A stretch of DNA of 64,000 bases, taken from assembly GCA_964611525.1 (NCBI GenBank), contig CAZTAL010000020.1, positions 1-64,000 on the forward strand. Reading direction: 5' to 3'. Below, piece by piece: positions 17,105-26,217 of this stretch. Source of the stretch: JAAYJR01 sp964611525. Its GTDB lineage: Bacteria > Bacteroidota > Bacteroidia > Bacteroidales > Prolixibacteraceae. The translations under genes were made by a program, and so were the position numbers. The notes under the pieces are model-generated. The model saw only the letters and a program-made list of their open reading frames with translations, made no database searches and had not been told where the DNA came from. How positions within the stretch are numbered: position 1 is the first letter of the stretch; the number at the start of each line of letters is the position of its first letter.

Positions 17105-17968
17105 ATGATTCATGAGTTGAAAGAAAGGCAGCGATTGCCGGTATGGTTGAAGATGAAAATGCCAAAAGGTGCGAACTACTCAAAAATAAAAAATCTTGTT
17201 GATCATTACGGTTTACATACCATCTGTACCAGCGGAAATTGTCCGAATATAGGTGAATGCTGGAATCGTGGCACTGCTACGTTTATGATACTTGGGAATA
17301 TTTGTACACGACGGTGTAAATTTTGTGCCGTTAAATCGGGCATTCCCCTCCCACCGGATGAAGAAGAACCGGAAAAAATCGCGAAATCTATTAAAATAAT
17401 GGGGATAAAACATTGCGTAATAACTTCTGTTGATCGTGACGACTTGCCGGATCAGGGCGCTGATATGTGGGTACGTACTATTAAAAAAATCAAAAAAATT
17501 AATCCGGAGACTAAGATAGAAACACTTATTCCCGATTTCAGGGGAGAAGAAAAATTAATAAAGCAAGTTATCGAGGCCGGGCCAGATGTAGTATCACATA
17601 ATCTGGAAACCGTAGAAAGACTAACACCACAAATTAGATCCGCAGCTAAATATCGCCGTAGTCTCGATGTTATAAAATATATCGCCAGTAAACATAAAAT
17701 AGCAAAATCCGGTATTATGCTGGGACTGGGAGAGACTCACGAAGAGGTAATCCGGACGATGGATGATTTAAGGGAAGCGGGATGCAAAGTTATGACCATA
17801 GGTCAATATCTGGCACCCAGTACGGGTCATATGCCTGTAAAAAATTATATTAAACCGGAAATATTTGCGGAATATAAAAAAACAGGTCTTCAAAAAGGCT
17901 TCTCCTTTGTAGAAAGCTCACCTCTTGTAAGAAGCTCATACAAAGCGGAAGAGCATGTAAATGCATAA
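17105..17968 (+). CDS. lipA: Lipoyl synthase
   Basis: Radical-SAM enzyme that inserts two sulfurs into protein-bound octanoyl groups to make lipoyl cofactors of 2-oxoacid dehydrogenases and the glycine cleavage system. The 287 residues contain both iron-sulfur sites. The auxiliary cluster cysteines are in CTSGNCPNIGEC (C-x4-C-x5-C), and the radical SAM cluster is CTRRCKFCAV (C-x3-C-x2-C). The final RSSY motif that binds the auxiliary cluster is in VRSSYKAEE. lipB follows 31 bp downstream, giving the complete endogenous lipoylation pathway. Confidence 0.97.
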   Translation: MIHELKERQRLPVWLKMKMPKGANYSKIKNLVDHYGLHTICTSGNCPNIGECWNRGTATFMILGNICTRRCKFCAVKSGIPLPPDEEEPEKIAKSIKIMGIKHCVITSVDRDDLPDQGADMWVRTIKKIKKINPETKIETLIPDFRGEEKLIKQVIEAGPDVVSHNLETVERLTPQIRSAAKYRRSLDVIKYIASKHKIAKSGIMLGLGETHEEVIRTMDDLREAGCKVMTIGQYLAPSTGHMPVKNYIKPEIFAEYKKTGLQKGFSFVESSPLVRSSYKAEEHVNA

Positions 17969-17999
17969 ACTTAAAATTAAATAATCTTACTTAATCATA

Positions 18000-18665
18000 G
18001 TGGCAAATTTTAATTTTAAAGATTTAGGTCTGACAGATTATAAACAATGCTGGGATTTACAGGAGGAATTACTTGCCGAAGTGATAGCAGATAAAAAATT
18101 AAAGGTTCAACCTTCAGCAAAAAATCATTTTCTACTTGTTGAACACCCTCATGTATATACTTTAGGGAAAAGTGGCAATGCGCATAATATGCTTGTGAAT
18201 AAAGATATGTTAAAAAAAATCAACGCCACCTTTTATAAAATAAATCGCGGCGGGGATATTACTTATCATGGTCCGGGACAAATAGTAGGATATCCTATAA
18301 TTGACCTTGAATTTTATAAAATCGGCGTACGGGAATACATTGAAAAAATGGAAAACGCCATTATTTCCACGATAAAAGAGTTTGGACTTAAAGGCAGCCA
18401 TAAGGAAGGAGCAACAGGAGTCTGGCTCGATGCTGAGAATCCTCAAAAAGCCAGGAAAATATGTGCCATCGGAGTACGAGTTAGCCGGTATGTAACAATG
18501 CACGGCTTTGCATTGAATGTAAATACAAACATGCAATATTTCAACTATATCAATCCCTGTGGATTATCGTTGGGCGTCACTTCAATCCAAAATGAATCAG
18601 GCAAAGAAATAAACCTGAAAAAAGTCAAAAATATACTAAAAGAAAAGTTCAATTCAACATTCTGA
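18000..18665 (+). CDS. lipB: Octanoyltransferase LipB
   Basis: Transfers octanoate from acyl carrier protein to lipoyl domains, the step before LipA. The 221 residues show HPHVYTLGKSG, RGGDITYHGPGQIVGYPIIDL, the active-site lysine in RKICAIGVRV and the active-site cysteine in YINPCGL. The frame opens with GTG at 18000. The next in-frame ATG is inside the conserved domain, so GTG is the likely start. It is co-directional with lipA at 31 bp. Confidence 0.95.
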   Translation: MANFNFKDLGLTDYKQCWDLQEELLAEVIADKKLKVQPSAKNHFLLVEHPHVYTLGKSGNAHNMLVNKDMLKKINATFYKINRGGDITYHGPGQIVGYPIIDLEFYKIGVREYIEKMENAIISTIKEFGLKGSHKEGATGVWLDAENPQKARKICAIGVRVSRYVTMHGFALNVNTNMQYFNYINPCGLSLGVTSIQNESGKEINLKKVKNILKEKFNSTF

Positions 18666-18921
18666 TATATAAAAGTCTTTTAGGCGCCTATATTATAAAA
18701 CTTACCACCATGTTGTTAAAATTGAGTTCAGTACAAAATCTAAAATTTTTATTGATTAATACTGTATGTTATTTTATAACTGCCTAAAAATCAGTTGAAT
18801 AAATTTTTTAAATTTGTCTAAAAAACGCGCGAAGTGCTTTTCAGATTATACTCAATTTCAATATCAAAAAAAATATTTCCGCGTAGTGGTTCAAATTATA
18901 AATCATAAATTATAAATTTTC

Positions 18922-19809
18922 TTAGTGCCTTTCATCAAACTCCTGAATTTTCTTAAGAATAGACGGCTCTGCCTGTTCGTACATATCGCGGATAAAAGGA
19001 TCGTTAAACGGCATAGTACGTTCTGTGAAAGGCATATCTTCAAGGCGGTCAAATAACCTTTCCTTTGCTATTTTAATATCTTTTCCATAAATATGATATG
19101 AATCAGCCTGCCAGTTTAATCGTCCAAGTCTGACCTCCCTTCCTGTTTTCTCACTAACACCCGAAGCAATTATTTCTTTATTGAATTGAATAAAACCAAA
19201 CATATTCATAAAACTGGCACCCCATGCATCGTTGCTCCGGAAACGAATATTGCAATTCAACCAATATATTCCCTGCTCATCTTCCAGTATACGGTACCAC
19301 AAAGATTGCAAACAGGGCGGATCGTAACATGAATTATCCAGATTAGGCATCCATGTGATCATCTGCGCCTGCCGCGTAAAAGGCTGGGCGGAAAGTTTAC
19401 TTATGACACTTTCAATCTGATCAACTTTAAAAGGGCCGTCCATTGTAGATCCCTCATCAGTAAGTTCTTTCCAAACTCCATAATTTTTCAACCTGCCGTG
19501 ATAAGTATATTCCCACCGCGTATCGCTATCATCATTAATATTTTTTACCCAATGATCTTTGAAACCTTTTAATTCAAGAACATATTCCTTTAAATCTTCA
19601 ATTCCGCCGGGAAATGCCATATGGATCATAGGATCACTTTCGGGCTCCAAAACAGTCATGTTCAATGTGCAATCGATACTTAACGGATCACCCGGCTTGT
19701 CATACTGAGTTTTAAAACGTGTACCATTTCTATATAAGCTTATAAGAGCTTTTTCATATGTCTCTGCAAGGGACTGACCGGATACGGCCAAAACAGGAAT
19801 ATTTTTCAT
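18922..19809 (-). CDS. Divergent thymidylate-synthase-fold protein
   Basis: I recognise this 295-residue protein from its active-site layout. Cys166 in DPPCLQSLW is the nucleophile. Arg191, Asp194 and Asn202 in RFRSNDAWGASFMN have exactly the spacing of E. coli ThyA Arg166, Asp169 and Asn177. His239 and Tyr241 in SYHIYG match His207 and Tyr209. The Asn that selects dUMP over dCMP is kept. The N-terminal DRTGTGT phosphate loop is not recognisable, and the His after the catalytic Cys is Leu. A canonical thyA begins at 83 in the same window, so this one is a paralogue with possibly different substrate: dTMP synthesis, hydroxymethylation of a pyrimidine nucleotide, or a nucleoside modification. 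The start is ATG at 19809. Confidence 0.75.
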   Translation of the reverse strand: MKNIPVLAVSGQSLAETYEKALISLYRNGTRFKTQYDKPGDPLSIDCTLNMTVLEPESDPMIHMAFPGGIEDLKEYVLELKGFKDHWVKNINDDSDTRWEYTYHGRLKNYGVWKELTDEGSTMDGPFKVDQIESVISKLSAQPFTRQAQMITWMPNLDNSCYDPPCLQSLWYRILEDEQGIYWLNCNIRFRSNDAWGASFMNMFGFIQFNKEIIASGVSEKTGREVRLGRLNWQADSYHIYGKDIKIAKERLFDRLEDMPFTERTMPFNDPFIRDMYEQAEPSILKKIQEFDERH

Positions 19810-20002
19810 AATTATTATTTTTATCTTTCCAATATTACTCTAAAGATAAAATAATGTAATATTTATTATCTAATTAGACGAATGAATTTTTTCAACATTT
19901 CATTAACTATGTCTTAAATAAATTTTCATTTTCCTTTTAGATTTTTAGGTCATGGTTCCGAACTGAAATTCAGAAATATAAGGGTAAAAGAATTAAGTAA
20001 AT

Positions 20003-20046
20003 AAAAAAATCACCCTGTAATATCAATATTTACCGGGTGATTTTTT
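20003..20046 (-). terminator. Rho-independent terminator of the aldolase gene
   Basis: A perfect 12-bp stem: AAAAAATCACCC (20004-20015) with GGGTGATTTTTT (20035-20046), loop of 19. The A- and T-tracts make it work in both directions. It lies 63 bp after the aldolase stop on the minus strand. Confidence 0.85.
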
Positions 20047-20052
20047 AAAATA

Positions 20053-20090
20053 AACATAACGTAGTCAGCGGACTTTATAAACGGACTGAT
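20053..20090. repeat. Partial copy of an intergenic repeat
   Basis: ACATAACGTAGTCAGCGGAC followed by TTTATAAACGGACT closely matches the right arm of the element at 38430-38553, with about four differences over 34 bases. Only this arm is present here. Confidence 0.55.
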
Positions 20091-20108
20091 TAGCTCATTT
20101 ACTTTATA

Positions 20109-21188
20109 TCAAAGGCTGTTAATTGCATTCAAATCTTCAAATGCCTTCTGAAGACGTGCAACCATTGACTCTTCCCCTTTGCGCAGCCAGACACGCGGGT
20201 CATATAATTTTTTATTGGGTTTGTCAGGCCCTTCGGGATTACCAATTTGAGATTGCAGATAATCATGTTTCTCAGCTTCGTAAGCACGAACTCCATCCCA
20301 GAATGCCCACTGTGTATCGGTATCTATATTCATCTTGATAATGCCGTAATCTATTGCCTCACGAATTTCCTCCTGGGAAGAACCTGAACCTCCGTGGAAC
20401 ACAAAATCAACAGGATAGTCATCATCTAATCCCAATTTATTTTTTATATATTCCTGTGATTTTTTCAAAATAACAGGCTGAAGTTTAACATTACCAGGCT
20501 TATATACTCCATGAACATTACCAAAGGAAGCTGCAATAGTAAAATTAGGGCTCACCTTGTTCAGCTCTTCATAAGCATAGCAAACCTCTTCGGGCTGGGT
20601 ATACAGGCGTGAACTATCAACACCGGTATTATCAACACCATCCTCTTCGCCTCCTGTTACGCCAAGCTCAATTTCCAGGGTCATATCTATCTTACTCATC
20701 CTCTCCAGATAATTTTTACTTATTTGTATATTCTCCTCCAGAGGTTCTGCCGACAAGTCAAGCATATGAGAACTGTAAAGCGGTTTCCCTGTTTCGGCAT
20801 AATACTTTTCACCGGCATCAAGCATACCATCAATCCAAGGTAAAAGTTTTTTTGCAGCATGGTCAGTGTGAAGTATAACACGTACTCCATAAGCTTCTGC
20901 CAGTGTGTGTATATGTTTTGCACCGGCTATCGCACCCAAAACAGCAGCGTCATAACCTTCTAATTTTAATCCTTTGCCCGCATTAAATGCAGCTCCACCG
21001 TTAGAAAATTGTATAATAACAGGAGCATTGGCCAATTTAGCTGCTTCCAATACTGCATTAATGGATGAAGATCCTACTACATTTACCGCTGGGAGGGCAA
21101 ACTTATTTGCCTGAGCTACTTTAAAAATATATTGCAAGTCGGACCCCGTAACAACACCCGGCTTAACAACATCAGCTATTTTTTTCAT
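20109..21188 (-). CDS. fbaA: Class II fructose-bisphosphate aldolase
   Basis: Zinc-dependent aldolase that splits fructose 1,6-bisphosphate in glycolysis and joins the trioses in gluconeogenesis. The 359 residues equal the length of E. coli FbaA. Motifs seen: FALPAVNVVGSSSINAVLEA, the zinc site VILHTDHAAKKLLPWIDGML, LEIELGVTGGEEDGVDN, VDFVFHGGSGSSQEEI, and MNIDTDTQWAFWDGVR at the phosphate-binding end. It is a single-gene unit: a strong terminator follows it and a 660-bp gene-free region precedes it. Confidence 0.96.
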   Translation of the reverse strand: MKKIADVVKPGVVTGSDLQYIFKVAQANKFALPAVNVVGSSSINAVLEAAKLANAPVIIQFSNGGAAFNAGKGLKLEGYDAAVLGAIAGAKHIHTLAEAYGVRVILHTDHAAKKLLPWIDGMLDAGEKYYAETGKPLYSSHMLDLSAEPLEENIQISKNYLERMSKIDMTLEIELGVTGGEEDGVDNTGVDSSRLYTQPEEVCYAYEELNKVSPNFTIAASFGNVHGVYKPGNVKLQPVILKKSQEYIKNKLGLDDDYPVDFVFHGGSGSSQEEIREAIDYGIIKMNIDTDTQWAFWDGVRAYEAEKHDYLQSQIGNPEGPDKPNKKLYDPRVWLRKGEESMVARLQKAFEDLNAINSL

Positions 21189-21848
21189 AATATATTTTTT
21201 ATTTATAAATTAAAATTAATCCCTTATATCGCTTTGATTATTACTTTTAAAAGTAACAAATAATACTTACGAAAATATAACCTGTGCTCCTGAGTGAGCA
21301 ACAACTAATGTATCATTTCATACAAAAGTACCATTTAAGTAACATGACTGCAAAAATAACATAGTAACTATCAATTAATTCTTTAAAATTTAATATTTAA
21401 AATCATGTTTACTTTGCCCCATGAACACTTTATATCTGACATATACCAACTGATATTAAATTTATCAACCAACACACGTACAATATTTTCATAAAAAAGG
21501 AGAAAACAGGGTCATGAATAATTGTACTATCTTGAAAAACTTTTAAATAAGCACTTCCAATAGTGGTGTGTAATAGAGAATTGTTACAGATTTTCAGGTA
21601 ATGAAATATTTAAATTCATTTCTGCTATTTCAGATTGATCTAAAACAACTATATTCGCAATTAAAACCTGTTCTTATGAAAAGAACATGATCTTTTTATT
21701 AAAAAAAATTTATTTAGAAAAGTAAAACTGAAATTAATATACATTAAACAAGCCTGATCTTTTGGGGAAAAAATGAGCGAGAGCGGAACAATTACATTCG
21801 TTCTCTAATTTTTAATTAATAGCAAAGTAATTATAAAATTTTAAACGA
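21189..21848. other. Gene-free AT-rich region between divergent genes
   Basis: 660 bp between fbaA (minus) and the DUF2723 gene (plus) with no credible reading frame. It holds a perfect 16-bp palindrome near the fbaA side (21241-21256) and the leader repeat on the other side (21830-21855). The middle, about 21260 to 21800, is very AT-rich; I see no tRNA-like or riboswitch-like fold there. Confidence 0.6.
21241..21256. promoter_or_regulatory. 16-bp perfect palindrome upstream of fbaA, candidate operator
   Basis: TTACTTTTAAAAGTAA is its own reverse complement and lies 52 bp upstream of the aldolase start codon, within the likely promoter region. It has the form of a dimeric regulator site. No regulator can be assigned. 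Confidence 0.4.
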
Positions 21849-21855
21849 ATGAATA
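21830..21855 (+). repeat. AT-rich leader repeat, copy 1 (spans the DUF2723 start)
   Basis: A 26-base sequence identical to 24929-24954, including the ATG and following four bases. The core ATTATAAAATTTTAAAC also occurs at 27292-27308 and, on the minus strand without the final C, before the GIN gene (10941-10959). Confidence 0.7.
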
Positions 21856-24800
21856 AATATAATCTTATAAACAGGTCACTGGGCTGGTTAGTCTTCCTGA
21901 TTGCAGCCGTAGTTTATTTAATGACTATTGAACCAACAACCAGTTTCTGGGATTGCGGAGAATTTATAACCACATCTTATAAGCTGGAAGTGGGACATCC
22001 ACCCGGAGCACCAATATTTATGATCATTGGCAGATTTTTCACACTTTTTAGTACTGCCGAAAACGCGGCATTGATGATAAATGCTATGTCAGCGCTGGCA
22101 AGTGCTTTTACTATCATGTTCCTGTTCTGGACAATAACTCACCTTGCAAAAAAATTACTAAGCAGCAATAAGGAAGAAGTTAAAACTTCTGATACATTTT
22201 CTATAATGACTGCCGGTATTATAGGATCACTTGCTTATACTTTCTCTGATACTTTTTGGTTTTCTGCTGTAGAAGGAGAAGTATATGCATTTTCATCACT
22301 GCTTACTGCTATAGTCTTCTGGGCTATCCTCAAATGGGAAAATATAGCCGACAGACCATATGCTAACAGATGGCTTATATTTATAGCATATATAATCGGA
22401 CTGTCTATCGGTGTCCACCTCCTTAACCTGTTGGCTATTCCAGCAATTGTATTGGTTTATTATTATAAGGAATATAAACCCAGCAGCCGGGGATTAATAG
22501 GCGCTTTGGCAGTATCATTCATTCTGCTTGCTATAATTATGTGGGGAATTATTCCGGGAATAGTTACTATTGCTTCATGGTTTGAATTATTATTCGTTAA
22601 TTCTTTCGGACTACCATTTAACTCAGGTGTTATTTTTTATATAGCTCTCATAATAGGTGCTATTGCTTACGGAATTAATTACACCAGAAAGAAGAAGTTA
22701 GTATTCTGGAATACGGTACTTGCAGCTCTTACTGCAATATTAATAGGATATTCCTCCTTTGCCCTGATCATGATACGTTCCGAAGCCAAGCCGCCAATGG
22801 ATCAAAATAGTCCTAATAATGTATTTGCCCTGCTGAGCTACCTCAACCGGGAACAATATGGAGAGAGGCCTCTGGTTTACGGACAATATTATAATTCTCC
22901 TCTTGCTCCCGGTGAGCGTTATTCTGAAGGAAAAGCTATCTACTCCCAAATAGAAAATAAATATGTTATTACCGATTATAAACCAAGCCCCAACTACGAT
23001 GAACGATTCAAAACGATTTTTCCAAGGATGTGGAGTAATATGGACCCTGTTCACGAAGAAGATTACAAACAATGGGGAAAAATACAGGGAACCAGAATAA
23101 GTCACCGCAACGAAAGTGGTAATAATGAAATAATTGTCAAACCCACTTTCATTGAGAATTTGCATTTTTTCTTCCGCTACCAGGTGGGACATATGTATTT
23201 CCGTTATTTTATGTGGAACTTTGCAGGACGTCAGAATGATATACAGGGACATGGAAGTATACTTGACGGAAACTGGCTTAGCGGAATTAAATTTATCGAC
23301 GAATGGCGACTGGGCGATCAGGACCACCTGCCGGAAAGGTTTGCCGGCAACAAAGCCCGTAATACTTATTATTTACTTCCATTATTATTGGGACTACTGG
23401 GAATTTTCTATCAATATAATAAAGGAAATGAGGGGAAAAGGGGATTATGGGTTGTTTCCCTGTTATTTTTCATGACCGGACTGGCAATAGTTATATATCT
23501 CAATCAATACCCTCATCAACCACGCGAAAGGGACTATGCATATGCAGGTTCTTTTTACGCTTTTACAATCTGGATCGGACTCGGAACACTTGCTATTATT
23601 GATACCCTTAAAAAATATATCAACCAGAATATCGCAACTATAATTTCCGGAATTGCATCATTAGTGCTTGTCCCCGGAATTATGGCCAACGAAAACTTGG
23701 ACGATCACGACCGCTCCGGAAGATATACTGCCCGTGACCTAGGCGCTAATTACCTTAAAACTTGTCAGCCTAACGGTATTATTTTTACTAATGGCGACAA
23801 TGATACCTTCCCCTTATGGTATAACCAGGAAGTAGAAGGTGTACGCACGGATGTCAGGGTTTGTAATCTCAGCTACCTGCAAACTGACTGGTACATTAAT
23901 CAAATGCGACGGAAAGCCTATGAATCGGATCCCGTACCCTTTTCTATGGAACCTAATAAATACCGTCAGGGAACCCGTGACGTAGTTTATCTTATGGATA
24001 GTCCCAGGATCACAAGAAATTCAATTGGATTAAGGGAAGCAGTTGAATTTATTGCTGACGATAACCCTGCAACCAAACTTCAACAGGCAGAAAATGCTGC
24101 ATACCTACCTAAAAAAATACTCAACCTGAAGATAGACAAAAATACTGTGATCCAAAAGAAAGTTGTCAGTCAGGAAGATTACGATAAAATAGTCGACTCT
24201 ATCAGGATAGACATGTCAGCCAAAAATTATCTGCCAAAGGATGAAATGATGATTCTGGATCTGCTTGCCACCAACAATTGGGAAAGGCCTATATACTGGG
24301 CAATTACGGTAGGCAGAAACAAATACATGAATCTTCAGGATTATTTTCAGGTAGAAGGATTTGGATACAGACTAGTTCCAATTAAGGGTGAAAGTGCTGC
24401 TGACAGGCTTTCACATGGAACCGTTGAAACAAATTTGATGTACGATAACTTAATGAATAAATTTAAATATGGTAATATGAATGATCCTGATGTTTATATT
24501 GATGAAAACAATATGCGAATGATGACAAATATTCGCAACAGCTTTAACCGGCTGGCATCAGCACTGAATAAAGAAGGGAAGAAGGATTCAGCCATTTCTG
24601 TTCTTGATCGTTGTTTCGAACTGGTACCCAATTATAAAGTACAATATGAATACTTTGCTTTGGAATTGGTTGATAATTATTACACTGCCGGCGCTAATGA
24701 TAAGGGGAAACAAATTCTTGAAGAAGCCCTCACTATTTTCAGCGACGAACTAAACTATTTTCTTTCTCTTGATCCCAGATTTCTTAAGACCCAAGCTGTC

Positions 24801-24935
24801 AACGAAGAAATTCAGAGAAACCTTTTTTACCTTCAGAAAATGGAGAGGACCGCACGGACAAACAACGATACTGAAATAGCACAAAAAATAAGTGAAGCCA
24901 TGAAATTACATCTGGAAAAGTATAATTCATTATAA
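21849..24935 (+). CDS. DUF2723-family polytopic membrane protein (GT-C-like)
   Basis: A 1028-residue protein of a family widespread in Bacteroidota. It begins with a helix, then the conserved IEPTTSFWDCGEFITTSYKL and EVGHPPGAPIFMIIGRFF. About a dozen membrane helices occupy residues 10-620, and the C-terminal 400 residues are soluble with helical repeats (YTAGANDKGKQILEEALTIF). The architecture resembles protein O-mannosyltransferases (GT-C fold: an acidic residue in the first periplasmic loop, here the DCGE stretch). That suggests transfer of a sugar from a lipid-linked donor, but this is inference. It is the first gene of a set with purD (12 bp) and a DUF6427 gene. Confidence 0.85.
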   Translation: MNKYNLINRSLGWLVFLIAAVVYLMTIEPTTSFWDCGEFITTSYKLEVGHPPGAPIFMIIGRFFTLFSTAENAALMINAMSALASAFTIMFLFWTITHLAKKLLSSNKEEVKTSDTFSIMTAGIIGSLAYTFSDTFWFSAVEGEVYAFSSLLTAIVFWAILKWENIADRPYANRWLIFIAYIIGLSIGVHLLNLLAIPAIVLVYYYKEYKPSSRGLIGALAVSFILLAIIMWGIIPGIVTIASWFELLFVNSFGLPFNSGVIFYIALIIGAIAYGINYTRKKKLVFWNTVLAALTAILIGYSSFALIMIRSEAKPPMDQNSPNNVFALLSYLNREQYGERPLVYGQYYNSPLAPGERYSEGKAIYSQIENKYVITDYKPSPNYDERFKTIFPRMWSNMDPVHEEDYKQWGKIQGTRISHRNESGNNEIIVKPTFIENLHFFFRYQVGHMYFRYFMWNFAGRQNDIQGHGSILDGNWLSGIKFIDEWRLGDQDHLPERFAGNKARNTYYLLPLLLGLLGIFYQYNKGNEGKRGLWVVSLLFFMTGLAIVIYLNQYPHQPRERDYAYAGSFYAFTIWIGLGTLAIIDTLKKYINQNIATIISGIASLVLVPGIMANENLDDHDRSGRYTARDLGANYLKTCQPNGIIFTNGDNDTFPLWYNQEVEGVRTDVRVCNLSYLQTDWYINQMRRKAYESDPVPFSMEPNKYRQGTRDVVYLMDSPRITRNSIGLREAVEFIADDNPATKLQQAENAAYLPKKILNLKIDKNTVIQKKVVSQEDYDKIVDSIRIDMSAKNYLPKDEMMILDLLATNNWERPIYWAITVGRNKYMNLQDYFQVEGFGYRLVPIKGESAADRLSHGTVETNLMYDNLMNKFKYGNMNDPDVYIDENNMRMMTNIRNSFNRLASALNKEGKKDSAISVLDRCFELVPNYKVQYEYFALELVDNYYTAGANDKGKQILEEALTIFSDELNYFLSLDPRFLKTQAVNEEIQRNLFYLQKMERTARTNNDTEIAQKISEAMKLHLEKYNSL

Positions 24936-24954
24936 AATTTTAAACGAATGAATA
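24929..24954 (+). repeat. AT-rich leader repeat, copy 2 (spans the purD start)
   Basis: Identical over 26 bases to 21830-21855. It overlaps the stop of the DUF2723 gene and includes the purD ATG, so purD has the same ribosome-loading sequence as the gene ahead of it. Confidence 0.7.
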
Positions 24955-26216
24955 TTTTAGTAATAGGCTCCGGTGGAAGGGAACATGCTATAGGATGGAA
25001 AATAAAACAGAGTAGCCGTGCCCTTTCATTATATTTTGCTCCCGGTAATCCCGGTACCGCCAATCTGGGTACAAATATTGACTTAAATGTAAATAATTTT
25101 GATGAGGTGAGACAGTCTGTATTGGATAACCATATAGACATGGTTGTTGTTGGCCCGGAAGTGCCTTTGGTCGAAGGCATTAATGACTTTCTCTCTGCCG
25201 ATCCAAAACTCAAATCCTTAAAAGTGATAGGGCCTGCTAAAGCAGGGGCAAAACTGGAAGGCAGCAAAGAGTTTGCAAAAGAATTTATGTTTCGCCATAA
25301 CATTCCCACCGCTAAACATTTATCTGTTACTAAAAATAATATAAATGAAGGCCTCCGGTTCCTCAAATCTCTGAAAAGTCCTTATGTGCTTAAAGCTGAC
25401 GGACTCGCTGGCGGCAAAGGAGTATTAATAGTTAAAACACTTAAAAAAGCTGAAGATACTTTGAACGAAATGCTCGAAGGAAAATTTGGAAAAGCTAGCA
25501 GAAAAGTTGTACTGGAAGAATACCTTAGCGGAGTTGAAATTTCTGTATTTATAATTACAGATGGCAAGGACTACAAAATTCTACCTGAAGCTAAAGATTA
25601 TAAAAGGATCGGTGAGGGTGATACCGGACTCAATACAGGAGGAATGGGGGCTATTTCTCCTGTTCCATTTGCTGATAGCGAATTCATGGAGAAAGTAGAA
25701 AAACGAATTATAAGACCTACTATTAACGGACTTAAAACAGAAAAAATAGATTATACCGGATTCATATTTTTTGGGCTTATTAACGTAAATAATAATCCTT
25801 TTGTTATTGAATATAATGTGCGGCTCGGAGACCCCGAGGCAGAAGTTACTTTACCACGGATTAAATCAGATTTTGTCGATCTGCTTGAAGGTGCGGTCAA
25901 CAGAACCCTGAAGAATAAAATAATTGAAATCGATAAAAAAACTGGGGTTACAGTAATGCTGGTTTCCGGCGGATATCCGGAACAATACGAAAAGGGAAAA
26001 ATTATTACCGGAATTAATAAAGTAAAAAACAGCACAATATTTCATGCCGGCACCAAAAAAATCGGTAACCATCTTATGACTAACGGCGGTAGAGTAATAG
26101 CAGTAAGCTCATTGGGTGAAAACATAAAAGAAGCACTAAATATTTCATATAAAAATGCAGAAATTATCCGGTTCGAAAAAAAATACTATCGAAAAGATTT
26201 AGGTTTCGACCTGTAA
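24948..26216 (+). CDS. purD: Phosphoribosylamine-glycine ligase
   Basis: ATP-grasp enzyme that joins phosphoribosylamine and glycine in the second step of purine synthesis. The 422 residues match the family. Seen: NILVIGSGGREHAIGWKI at the N-terminus, VVVGPEVPLVEGI, VLKADGLAGGKGVLIV (ATP loop), DYKRIGEGDTGLNTGGMGAI, and NVRLGDPEAEV (metal site). The start ATG lies inside a 26-bp sequence repeated from upstream of the previous gene. It is followed after one base by the DUF6427 gene. Confidence 0.97.
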   Translation: MNILVIGSGGREHAIGWKIKQSSRALSLYFAPGNPGTANLGTNIDLNVNNFDEVRQSVLDNHIDMVVVGPEVPLVEGINDFLSADPKLKSLKVIGPAKAGAKLEGSKEFAKEFMFRHNIPTAKHLSVTKNNINEGLRFLKSLKSPYVLKADGLAGGKGVLIVKTLKKAEDTLNEMLEGKFGKASRKVVLEEYLSGVEISVFIITDGKDYKILPEAKDYKRIGEGDTGLNTGGMGAISPVPFADSEFMEKVEKRIIRPTINGLKTEKIDYTGFIFFGLINVNNNPFVIEYNVRLGDPEAEVTLPRIKSDFVDLLEGAVNRTLKNKIIEIDKKTGVTVMLVSGGYPEQYEKGKIITGINKVKNSTIFHAGTKKIGNHLMTNGGRVIAVSSLGENIKEALNISYKNAEIIRFEKKYYRKDLGFDL

Positions 26217-26217
26217 A

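Noticed and set aside
18840..18915. A tRNA-like GGTTCAAAT in the gap before the thymidylate-synthase-like gene
   Set aside because: The flanking sequence cannot form a cloverleaf or a 7-bp acceptor stem. I see no tRNA anywhere in the window.
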